From Apostichopus japonicus (lineage: Eukaryota > Echinodermata > Holothuroidea > Aspidochirotida > Stichopodidae), in assembly GCF_037975245.1 (NCBI RefSeq), contig NC_092576.1, positions 11,441,111 to 11,473,610 on the forward strand: DNA of 32,500 nt, in the 5' to 3' direction. Positions within the stretch are counted from its first letter, which is position 1, and the number at the start of each line of letters is the position of its first letter. The notes beneath the pieces were generated by a model. That model did no database searches, was not told where the DNA came from, and saw nothing but the letters and a program-made list of their open reading frames with translations. Shown piece after piece: positions 1 to 9,393 of this stretch. The position numbers and the translations under genes are program-made.

Positions 1-282
1 AGGAGAAAAGGAAAAGTACAACAGCAGGAGTTCAATTATCGATTTCCAGTCTTTCAAGAAGGAGTTTGCAAAATTGTTCATTATTTCGAAAAAATGGCAA
101 AACATCCTATGCTTAAATCTTTTGATCCATACGGGGCCAATTGGTTTGGGAGTTGCTACCGCTGTGGAACCCACAACTGGATTCAAGAATATAATATTTG
201 GTGGCGACGTAACATGTTCCGTAAATTGTGGGAAGACAACAGAACACTTATTTGGCTTGATGGAGATAAGACTGTACAATGA
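1..282 (+). CDS. C-terminal coding exon of an unidentified gene (5' partial)
   Basis: The reading frame is open from base 1 to a TGA at 280-282, giving 93 residues with no required start codon; the first internal Met is at base 94. The product is rich in aromatic and basic residues (WFGSCYRCGTHNW, then EYNIWWRRNMFRKLW). The CYRCG pair could be half of a zinc knuckle, but no second pair is visible. A TTTCCAG at 43-49 could be a splice acceptor, in which case the exon would start at 50. I do not recognise the family and assign no function. The unusual Trp/Cys composition, the length and the absence of internal stops argue for real coding sequence. A chance ORF or a transposon-protein remnant remains possible. 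Confidence 0.4.
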   Translation, partial: RRKGKVQQQEFNYRFPVFQEGVCKIVHYFEKMAKHPMLKSFDPYGANWFGSCYRCGTHNWIQEYNIWWRRNMFRKLWEDNRTLIWLDGDKTVQ

Positions 283-697
283 CCGAAGTACAAATCTCAC
301 GACGATGTAGTTCAAAATGTAACGTGTGTACAGTTTCATAACTTTACATGATCAGCGAAATGTAATTGATCATTAACCATTTTAAATATAATATCTTTTG
401 GATGAGGATAGTTGAAGTACTAATTTTTGTCCGGATTGTAAAATTGTTTTTAAATAGTCTAAATGCTGGCAGGCTGCTTCGATTTTGATTGGCGGGAGAC
501 ATAGACCGTTCCTGATTTGCATTGCAAAGCATATGGATAGACAGTATATGCAAGATAAATTAAGTGGCGTTTACGTTAAGATATATGCTGGCTATTCATA
601 GCCTTGGGATATCGTATGGGTAGCGTAAGGTGGGGTGGATTGAATGACTGTTGTATCATATAACAAAACTTTGGTTGAAGTTTACTTTGAATTTCTC

Positions 698-783
698 AGC
701 TAACTTCAAACCGTCGGCATCTCTTCTGAACTCAGGTTTAATAATTCAGCTAGCTTCAAACTGTCGGCATCTTTTCTGAACTC
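698..783 (+). repeat. Two-copy tandem repeat, about 42 bp unit
   Basis: The motif CAGCTARCTTCAAAC followed by GTCGGCATC and TCTGAACTC occurs twice, head to tail, with a few substitutions and a short AT-rich linker. Confidence 0.7.
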
Positions 784-1000
784 GAGATAAAAATGGAAAT
801 ATGAATTGCGATGCCGCGCATGGATTAGCCCCTATAGTCGGACGTACATTTCGGACAGTTTGTTGATCCATATCTTAAAGGCTATATACTGGATATTACA
901 TTTGATTTGGGTTGTATGGAACATCTGCCTTGTACAATTCTTGTACGGTCTTTCATTCCTTGTCCATCTAAATAAACTACAAACATACGAAAGAAACCTC

Positions 1001-1230
1001 CCTGTGACGGACGTACCCAGAGAAAGTGATTTTTTTCAGATCGTAGTGTTCTTTTAAAAACATCTTTTAATTGGATGGGATACAATTAAAACGCACATAC
1101 ATGTTATGAAGAAGACTCTTAACAACCCATATCAGTAAAAAGCAGTTGAAACCTTTATCACTTCCCTGCAATATTTTCAAAAATTCTTTTGTGACGGACG
1201 TACATTTTTTGTGACGGACGTACATTTGTG
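1001..1230 (+). repeat. Dispersed short direct repeats TGTGACGGACGTAC
   Basis: The word TGTGACGGACGTAC appears at about 1001, 1190 and 1211, the last two back to back. A related TCGGACGTACATTT lies near 839. The core contains the self-complementary GTAC. No function can be assigned. Confidence 0.55.
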
Positions 1231-2061
1231 AAATTATATTGTAAATGTACGAAATGTACAAGAGCACTACTATGATATGCCTAAAATTTCAATTTGTGAC
1301 AGGGCTTCACCCAGAGTTGCCATTGATGGCAGCTGTACACAATAATGCAGCATTTAACTGTGCCTACTGGAACAACTTAGGTCAAAGTAATAGTGAAACG
1401 AAGGTATACCCTCTCACAAAATTGCCATTCCATTAGAAATATATATTTCACTTTAAGTTGTATGCAAACATCACTTGAAATAATAATGGTAAGCTCATTC
1501 AAAATTTTGTATGCATCTTTTCAAACAATACAAAATTTAGACAACTGGGGTGCTGACGTTCTCTAGTGGGTCAGAATGATAGGTCTTTATTAAAACTAGG
1601 ATGGTATGAACACCAAAATCAGTTTTCTTTCACTTCACACCCTGTTATTTTATTTGACAATTTTGTTATATTAAAATACATGAACTGCAAGCTTCTATAT
1701 GGTATGACAGCACTTTTCAGCAAACATTTTTTTTTTTTCAATTGACTAATACACAACTTAATCTGCCTGAACCCAATGTTTGCTGTTAACATTAGCTACA
1801 TATTATAAAACTCCTTAACCTTAGCTTCCATATGATACCATACATGTAATGATTCAATTTGTTTGGATTTTTGGGTGAAAAGGTTTCACTAGTTTATACG
1901 GAACTGCCCCATGTTTTGATGAACAGGATTTTGGTTTGTGCAATTTTTTTTAGAGCCAATACATAGATGAATTTAAACAAACATATAACGAGGCCAGCTA
2001 CTTTTTAGAATCTATCAATATGTATATACTTGAGTCTAAACTTCTTCTTTTTTTCCGAGAT

Positions 2062-2142
2062 GGAAATGTTGAATGTTGAAATACGTTGAAAAATGTTGAA
2101 TATAAAATATGTTGAAATATGTTGAAAAATGTTGAAATATGT
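2062..2142 (+). repeat. GTTGAAATAT/GTTGAAAAAT minisatellite
   Basis: There are about seven head-to-tail copies of a 9-12 bp GTTGAA-headed unit. Confidence 0.75.
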
Positions 2143-2272
2143 AATGTTTATTACCCCCTTAAATGTTTCCCAAATATGCATATTTTCTACTCTTCCAAAA
2201 TTCTACTTGCCAAATTCAGGCAGGTGATAATGGAAAATGATTATTGAAATTATATAATTCTGGAACTTTTCA

Positions 2273-2450
2273 TAGATAGAAATGAGTGAACATATATTTA
2301 CGAAATAACCGACTACTGGAGTTCGTATAGTAGCCTATACATCTGTTATTTGTTATGGTTTTATAGCAATGAAGAGTAAGCATGGGAATTGCTCTGTGCC
2401 CATTGCGAGTGCGGAGGGTAAATGTTGGATAAAAGCGTTGGATGAGTTAT
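2273..2450 (+). repeat. Left direct repeat flanking the CACTC element (178 bp)
   Basis: It begins TAGATAGAAATGAGTG and ends TTGGATGAGTTAT. It is repeated in the same orientation at 5951-6122 with roughly 90% identity by eye. The two copies bracket the 3.5-kb element between them. Confidence 0.8.
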
Positions 2451-2468
2451 ATTACACTTTTCATATAT

Positions 2469-2700
2469 CACTCTAAAAACAAAAGAGTGAATTTTCACTC
2501 GTTTGGAGTGAATTCTCACTCTTTCTGAGAGTGTAGTGAGTGATCACTCCACGACGAGTGAAATTCACTCTTTTAAAAGATTGAGAATGTTCACTCCTTC
2601 AAAGAGTGAGCTTTTCACTCTAAAAGAGTGGGCTTCTTCACTCTAGAAAGAGTGGGAATCATTCTGTTAAAAGAGTGAATTTCACTCTTTGAAGAGTTAA
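2469..2700. repeat. Left subterminal cluster of AGAGTGA/TCACTCT palindromes
   Basis: More than a dozen occurrences of AGAGTGA or its complement alternate so that adjacent copies pair as short hairpins. A 4-mer core (GAGT/ACTC) recurs roughly every 10-20 bp. Confidence 0.8.
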
Positions 2701-4079
2701 TGATATTGTACCGCTGATTTTGAGGAACGGGATTGATAGAATGAGTTAGTGACTCAATGGAAAGGCCCTATCTATTTACAGAAATATAGCTATTGTACAA
2801 GGAGGCATCAAAATATCAAGACAATGGAATGGGCTACTACACTGATGATAAGACGATTTACTAGATTTGGACACTGTTAGAACAAATTAAAAAAGGACAA
2901 AGACAACAATTTATGGTTTTAAATATATATTAAACAGTGAAAATGATACCAAGTTTCATATACAAACACAGATTAAAGCAACATTACAAACATACGAAGG
3001 CACAAAAATATGCAATAAATGATTCACTCACCCCACTTGTATGTTTCCCTCATACAAATGTGATTTTCTTATAATTAAAAATACTTCTAGTTACGTCCAT
3101 GAAACATGTTTCAGAGTGTGCTGGCAATAACTCGAAAATGTTTTTGAAAATAACGCAATCTTACAATTTCAAATTGCTATATGCAAACATTTATAATTTT
3201 CGAACTGGTTTTGGCGCCTTTTTAAAGCTGTGAAAAAAATATATGAAGAACAACAATCACACTGGGATACTACTGTCTATGACTGGTGAAACGGATATGT
3301 TACAGCACAATGGTATATTACTGACAGATAGAAATTAAACGCTCCATCCTATGTACATCTAAACCCGTCAACCCTCTGGATGGCAAAACTAGAACAGTAA
3401 TTTATGCAAACATTTGAAAGGAAGTTAACTCAGTAATTACGTATTTATTAAGTCATATTTAGGCACTAGCAAATGTATTGAAATAAAAGAAAATAAAAAA
3501 TATTTTTAAGTATGGGAATTGGATCACAACTATTCAATTTGGTTTGGTTTTGCAAACAATACCCTCGTAAAAGAATTTCATATCATACTCATAACAGAGT
3601 TTCAAAGTTCAACATAACGGTGGCGTCTAAAAACAGTCTAAGAGTGTCCAATTTTTAAACAGATGCATTGAGACCATGTAAAGTAATAATGTAATAATGA
3701 TGACTGAAAAATATATCAAAATAGAAAGTGAGTCAAGTGGTCTAAATTTCGAGTTCATAATATGCTTTTTAATTAATCCTTTACAAAGAATGCATCATCC
3801 ATTAAAGGTTAAATTAAACCTTTTAATTACTAACATAGAAGTACGTAATGAATAAAACATACCTTCATTTGCTTCTTAAAACTATCAAACTTGTCAATAA
3901 AGAATACAGAAAAAAAGTGGGAATTTAAAGGTGAACAGACAGGTCAAAGTTCCCATTCCTATAGAAGTATATGTAATTCTGAGTAAGATGGTCTCTGAAA
4001 AGTCAAAATAGCAGCTGCACTTTTCAAGTAATATCCAATTTAATTTAAGCTGACAAAATTTGATAGCAAAATATCATTT

Positions 4080-4175
4080 GTTCACTCTTTTGTAAAAGTA
4101 CTTTGGCTTTGAAATACGAAGATTTCTGTTGTCAAATGGAGTGAATTTCCGCTCCTTTGGATTTAAATTTTGGTT
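4080..4175 (+). repeat. Internal copy of the right subterminal region
   Basis: The stretch from TTCACTCTTTTGTAAAAG through GGCTTTGAAATACGAAGATT to TTTCCGCTCCTTTGGA matches 5810-5895 closely. This suggests an internal duplication or an older nested end. Confidence 0.7.
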
Positions 4176-4206
4176 GTATACCGTATAGCAGTGTGCATTG
4201 TACCCC

Positions 4207-4934
4207 GTCCAGGCCGCGAATATTTTTTTCCCAAACTAAACTGACACTGAAATGATTTCCTCGATTCTGATTGGCTCTCAGCGAGCACGTGATATACTTT
4301 AGTATTCAAAATGGATCCCTCCATACTCTGTGGATATCAGTATGATCAGCACGAACATATTCAAGATATTCACACTAGCAACTTTCCAAAACTTTTGGTA
4401 GGTATATATGAACGAAATTATAAAGTGCTTTTAACACAATGAAGCAACTATTCCCAACTACTGCGCCCATTATAGGCAGTCCTCGATCGTTTGTTTAGTC
4501 GCTTGACTCCGCTCTACGCATCACATGTAATGTAGCCTATTGTACTGTGTATAGTATACAACACAATAAAAACACAGTGCATTTGTAATTGTATACATGT
4601 AACCGATGTCCATATATTCGAGGTGTTTGTGCACATTAGGAGTTGCGATACTTTTAGTTTTATAATCATAAAAAATTCAAAATGTATTCAGTCAATGAGT
4701 CACGATAGGCCTAGTCGAATATGCAGTGGTCATAAAGATGGCGATCGAGTGTGTGCCAGCCAGTGAGTGTACACAAAAAAGGGGGAAAAAAGGCGATGTG
4801 TCTGTGTCACCTTTTGTATATAGCCTTATAACCTATACGTACGGAAACCTATTGGCTCGCTGAGAGCCAATCAGAATCGAGGAAATAATTTCAGTGTCAG
4901 TTCAGTTTGGGAAAAAAATATTCGCGTCCAGGCC
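4207..4934. mobile_element. Nested 710-bp MITE with long TIRs and perfect 9-bp TSD
   Basis: The element spans 4216-4925. It starts GCGAATATTTTTTTCCC and ends with the inverse GGGAAAAAAATATTCGC. The inverted arms extend about 70-75 bp inward, to GATTGGCTCTCAGCGAGC and its complement near 4855-4872. The 9-bp word GTCCAGGCC flanks both sides exactly (4207-4215 and 4926-4934), the expected target-site duplication. A 9-bp duplication with long TIRs fits a Mutator-like group better than hAT or TTAA families, but there is no transposase, so the superfamily is inferred. Confidence 0.85.
4311..4397 (+). other. Possible first coding exon carried inside the 710-bp MITE
   Basis: An ATG at 4311 opens 29 codons (beginning MDPSILCGYQYDQ) that run directly into a donor-like GTAGGTA at 4398, in phase 0. 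It lies just inside the left TIR, where transposase genes often begin. It could be the residual 5' exon of the parental transposase, a captured host exon, or chance. No downstream exon is seen. Confidence 0.25.
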
Positions 4935-5149
4935 TGCATAATTATAATGTAACTATAGTCTACGGCCAAATTTCTCGCGTTCGCAATTTGACAGTAGTCA
5001 TATAATTAAAGGGTTTCATCATTAAATGTTTTTGTACACATTACACTCTGAATACCAAAGAGTGAACTTTTCACTCTCTTCACTGTATGCAACCAAAGTG
5101 TGTTATGATCATGTTATCGGCAATATATATATGCTGTGAATTGTCGGAA

Positions 5150-5520
5150 ATCAAGTAAACCATTAAATTCTGCGTGTGTATGCCATGAATGTCTAAAACC
5201 AAGTAAAACGAGTGTCTAGACATAATGCCAGCATAAAAATACGGCACTAGTCAACTGATTTAAGTTAAGCATTAAATATTGCGTGAATATGCCGTGAATG
5301 TCGAAATCAAGTAAAACGACTCAAGCTTAACATAATGCCAGCAAAAAAATACTGCACTTGTCAACTGATATTCAAGCAAGTAAACCATTAATTTCTGCGT
5401 GTGTATGCCATGAATATCTGAAACCAAGTAAAACGAGTGTCTAGACATAATGCCAGCATAAAAATACTGCCTTGTCAACTAATTTTTAAGTGACATAATG
5501 CCAGCATAAAACTAATGCAC
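5150..5520 (+). repeat. Tandem array of about 115-118 bp units (3 copies plus partial)
   Basis: Each unit contains CATTAAATTCTGCGTG, TATGCC(A/G)TGAAT, AAGTAAAACGA and CATAATGCCAGCA. Copies run at about 5150-5263, 5264-5380 and 5381-5495, followed by a partial copy carrying only the CATAATGCCAGCATAAAA part. Confidence 0.8.
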
Positions 5521-5950
5521 TTTTTGGGATGAAAATATTTATACAATTTCACGTTCTTTCAACATTTGTTTTATAAACTTACCTCCAAACAACTGAATAC
5601 CGTCACGTCCAAATCCGCTTCCTTCAAGCCACTGCGAAACTGACATGTTTTAAGATGTAAAACGACAAGAACGGGCGCAGGCAAACGAGTAAAAAAAATG
5701 GCGTAAATACAAATATTTCTGAATTCGAAGAAACGCAAACTGATTGGTTGATCCTTCACTCCAAGAAAGAGTGAGAGTTCTTAGCATATGATTGGCTCAT
5801 TTGTTCACTCCTTTGTAAAGAGTGAATATTCAGTGGCTTTGAAATACGAAGATTTCTGTTGTCTAATGGAGTAAATTTCCGCTCCTTTGGAGTTAAACAT
5901 TTTTCACTCCGTGAAGAGAATGAAAAGTTCATTCTTTTGTTTTTAGATTG

Positions 5951-6122
5951 TAGATAGAAATGAGTGAAGATATATTTACGAAATAACAGACTACTGGAGT
6001 TCCAATAGTAGCCTATACATTTAATATCGTTTTTATTCCAATGAAGATTAAGCACGGGAATTGCTCGGTGCCCATTGCGAGTGCGGAGGGTAAATGTTGG
6101 ATAAAAGCGTTGGATGAGTTAT
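5951..6122 (+). repeat. Right direct repeat flanking the CACTC element
   Basis: It matches 2273-2450 from TAGATAGAAATGAGTG to TTGGATGAGTTAT, with a handful of substitutions and small indels. It abuts the right end of the element directly. Confidence 0.8.
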
Positions 6123-6888
6123 GTATGGAGGGGTAAAGGTGGGCGGTTGGTGGAGTGAAGGAAGGAAGGGGGAAGGGAAAGGTAGAGAGAAACTTTACCA
6201 ATATCACCATGGACCTATAATATGCCGCCGTCTCTTTCGACATATCATTGTTTTGTAATGCTAAATAAATAACACGGGATGTCATTGTTATTCCGCATTT
6301 GTGTGAGCTATTGTTGTAAGGTTTGTCACAATTTGCTAAATAAGGGACCACATTTTGATTTTGGTAAAAAAAATAAGGAAATGAAACAAAGGAAAATAAA
6401 AAACAAAGAACGAAAATGGAGCTAAAATCAGCTAGTCACTGGCCTGCGCTGATGGGAATAAATTACAGGCTACACAGGTTGGTTTCAGGTTTGTGGTAAT
6501 AGTCAGAATAAGCAATGACCTGAACAATGATTGATCCATGTTCAGTCATTTAGCCCCCACCGCCCCCGCCCCGCCCCTCCCCGTCCCCATCCCCCGCCCC
6601 CGTCCCCCGTCCCCCGTCCCCGACCCCCGTCCTGAAAGAACCTGGTCATTAAAAATAACAACAATAAACCTCCTGTATCGCTCTCAAGCCCAGCCCCCCC
6701 CCCTTGCTTTCGAGATTGTGACTGTGTGAACATCGTCAGGTGTGTATACAATTCCCCTATTGAAGGGGAACTAGATACTTAAGAAAGCAACAAGCAATGA
6801 ACCTGGCCACAAAAACCAAACAATGAACCGCCTGATTCGCTCTCAACCCCATTCCCATTGCAAAGGTATTCTTAACTGTGCGATCATC
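6123..6888. repeat. Low-complexity region, including a C-rich tract and a diverged ~100-bp tandem
   Basis: 6550-6640 is almost pure C with G/T interruptions (CCCCGTCCCC-type words). 6639-6720 and 6799-6880 share GAACCTGG, AACAATRAACC and CGCTCTCAA words in the same order, an old tandem duplication. Pro-rich or Gly-rich ORFs read through here are compositional. Confidence 0.6.
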
Positions 6889-7487
6889 TTAAAGAGTGTG
6901 AAGACTCGCGCACAAAGAAACGTCTAATGCCGGTAATCTGACGTAGTTTCGAATGAGGTGTAACAGAAGTGTTAGACACCACCATCGATCCCAGAAGAAA
7001 AAAAAAACACACGGTCAATAACAAAGCAACAAATTCAAGCACCAATGGCTTTGTACCTTCGGGAATTACCTTTACAGGTCCTGCCCATGTTTATATGAGA
7101 CAACATATATTTGCAAGTAGGCCTATTTGTCTATTTGGAAAAAATAATCTACCTTTAATTGATTTAAAATAAAATAAAACTGGTAGCAAACTGCTTATTC
7201 ACTAGAGAGCTTTCTGTAATCTGAAAATACACACACAACTTGCTACCGTCGGTAATTAGACACTATACTGTACAGTCAGTACATACAGTTGCGGTCAATA
7301 CCCACAGCACAGTGTATAAGCGATACAGCGATGGACATCTCAGGTCGAGCTAAAGGTAACAAGGTATCACGTTTCATTACTATCTGCATTATGTAGCGAC
7401 ACGAACAAAACGTCACTTGCAAGCAACATAAACTTAACTTTTTCAGATGGCCGCACGCGGTTTGGGGCGAGCCGTCACTGCCTTTAA
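6889..7487 (+). mobile_element. TTAA-flanked MITE, copy 1 (interrupted)
   Basis: It starts TTAA AGAGTGTGAAGACTCGCGC (6889) and ends GGGGCGAGCCGTCACTGCC TTTAA (to 7487). The ends are imperfect inverted repeats, and TTAA on both sides matches the target duplication used by piggyBac and Kolobok elements. The core (CTTGCTACCGTCGGTAAT, GATGGACATCTCAGGT, GCGGTTTGGGGCGAG) recurs in four other copies here. About 195 bp of unrelated sequence (7013-7208) interrupts it. Confidence 0.8.
7013..7208 (+). repeat. Interrupting segment shared with 10742-10940
   Basis: The segment from GGTCAATAACAAAGCAACAA to TTCACTAGAGAGC is almost identical to 10742-10940. In this copy it sits in the middle of the MITE. In the other it replaces the MITE's right half. 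Confidence 0.8.
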
Positions 7488-7688
7488 ACTGTGTATCGCG
7501 AGTCCCTTGGAAGGGAACATTTCTGCTACACATAATCTTAGCCCAAAGGCCGAGAAGCCGTACAGGTTATGACCAACACATAATGTGCTCTAACAGAGTG
7601 TTGATAGGTGTGTTATATATTGAGTGCTATACTTAATCCACTGCCACCTTGAATTCAAACAATCAATCAAATGAACAATCAAATCAAT
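7488..7688. other. No recognisable feature
   Basis: A short intergenic spacer with nothing I can name. Confidence 0.4.
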
Positions 7689-8117
7689 GTACAACTACAT
7701 ATGATCGAACTCCACTGGCTCCCGATACGTGAACGAATCAACTAAAAGCTACTTCTGATGGTGTTCAAATGTATGCACAATGTAGGACCAAGCTACCTCA
7801 CCAACTTGTTTCAGCTCCGTCCATCATCCACACGCTCACTTCGGTCTAATATATCACTGATGTTACTCATCCCTAGAGTAAAAACACAGACTTACGGCTT
7901 GAGAACGTTCGCATCCAGTGCACCGTGCCTGTGGAACTCACTTCCAGAACATGTAAAAATGTGCAATACTGTGAACGGTTTCAAATCAGCTCTGAGAAAA
8001 CGTATCTTTTCAACAAAGCATGTATATTATAATTGTTAATATTATGTGCTGCGCTGCGCTGTGTTAAGCGCTGCGAGAATTACTTCATAGTTTTTTTGGC
8101 GCTGAATAAAAATTATG
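7689..8117 (+). pseudogene. 3' end of a CR1/L2-type non-LTR retrotransposon (5'-truncated)
   Basis: The frame reads LHWLPIRERIN, then an in-frame TAA at 7743-7745, then KLLLMVFKCMHNVGPSYL and, further on, TYGLRTFASSAPCLWNSLPE and FKSALRKRIF up to the stop at 8037-8039. This is the conserved C-terminal tail of LINE reverse transcriptases (usual form LHWLPV..RI.YK, then FK.LHG.AP.YL, then WNSLP). The 3' UTR has AAGCGCTGCGAGAATTACTT and TTTGGCGCTGAATAAAAA, a terminal hairpin typical of this group. The stop codon and 5' truncation mark it as dead on arrival. Confidence 0.85.
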
Positions 8118-8700
<583 letters not shown>

Positions 8701-9063
8701 TTAAAGGGTTTGAACACAAGCGCACAAAGAAACGTCTCATGCCGGTTATTTGAGAAAGTTTCGAATGAGGTGTAACAGAAGTGTCAGACACCACCATCGA
8801 CCCCAGAAAATACACACACAACTTGCTACCGTCAATACATTGGCATTGTACAGTCAATACATATACAGCTACGGTCAATACCCACAACACAGTCTACATA
8901 GCAGCGTGGACATCTCAGGTCTAGATAAAAGATAACAAGGTATCACGTTTCATTACTGTGTGTATTTTGTAGCGACAAGAATAAAACGTCATTTGTAAGC
9001 GACGGAAAGTTAACTTTTTGAGAGCGCCGCACGCGGTTTGGGGCGAGTCTTCAATGCTTTTAA
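8701..9063 (+). mobile_element. TTAA-flanked MITE, copy 2 (intact)
   Basis: TTAA at 8701-8704 is followed by AGGGTTTGAACACAAGCGCA. The right end reads GGGGCGAGTCTTCAATGCTT followed by TTAA at 9060-9063. The inner body carries the same family words as copy 1. At about 355 bp between TTAAs, this and copies 4 and 5 define the full-length form. It ends about 300 bp upstream of the gene 1 start codon. Confidence 0.85.
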
Positions 9064-9260
9064 GCTAATTTATGACTCATCGGATCGTCATAGATGGCAA
9101 CGAAATAAAAACACCCAAAAATCCCAAATGGCCGCATAAGAAGAATAGCGACTTGCATGGTTCATCTCACAAACACAGGACCGATATATTTACTTTTCGT
9201 CTCTCATGCATGACAGATATCGGCATTGATTTTGTCACTGTTGGATTATACATGCTAGTT

Positions 9261-9268
9261 TATATATA
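9261..9268 (+). promoter_or_regulatory. TATA-like box upstream of gene 1
   Basis: TATATATA lies 108 bp before the ATG at 9369, within GTTTATATATAGGGTC. The distance leaves room for a 5' UTR of about 75 nt. The prediction is weak because the region is AT-rich. Confidence 0.35.
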
Positions 9269-9368
9269 GGGTCTCATATATACTTATTAATTACAGTGTG
9301 TATCGTTTTATTAATGACGGATATTTTCTGGCCATGTTCCTCTTGCTATCTTGGAATAACTTGAAACA

Positions 9369-9393
9369 ATGAGCCTGCTATCTTCCATAGACA
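9369..9393 (+). CDS. Gene 1 first coding exon (25 nt)
   Basis: It reads ATGAGCCTGCTATCTTCC and on to GAC A, ending at a strong donor GTAAGT (9394-9399) in phase 1. The context GGAATAACTTGAAACAATGA closely resembles that of the first exons at 17087 and 27754 (GAACGACTTGAAAACAATGA), and this similarity is the main reason for choosing it. It supplies residues 1-8 and the first base of the split codon completed by the next exon. Confidence 0.6.

Larger units (their letters stand above)
283..2272. other. Non-coding stretch with minor repeats
   Basis: No convincing gene is seen. ORFs of 60-83 codons on both strands look like noise. An AATAAA lies at 971-976 and could serve the gene ending at 282, but it is distant. 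Small repeats inside are listed separately. Confidence 0.5.
2469..5950. mobile_element. Composite non-autonomous DNA transposon-like element, CACTC/AGAGTGA type
   Basis: The left end reads CACTCTAAAAACAAAAGAGT. The reverse complement of the right end reads CAATCTAAAAACAAAAGAAT, so these are terminal inverted repeats of about 23 bp. Next to both ends are many short inverted motifs (AGAGTGA / TCACTCT), densest at 2469-2700 and 5755-5935. Such subterminal repeats plus a CACT- terminus resemble the CACTA (EnSpm) superfamily, but the flanks show no clear 3-bp target duplication (TAT versus TAG), so the class is inferred. There is no transposase-sized ORF, so it would be non-autonomous. Nested inside are a 710-bp MITE, a ~118-bp tandem array and an internal copy of the right subterminal region (about 4080-4175). 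Confidence 0.6.

Noticed and set aside
5571-6351. Minus-strand ORFs of 62-112 codons
   Set aside because: They span the transposon end and the direct repeat. The matching repeat at 2273-2450 does not preserve them.
6538-6751. Pro-rich and Gly-rich ORFs on opposite strands
   Set aside because: Both come from the same C-rich low-complexity tract.
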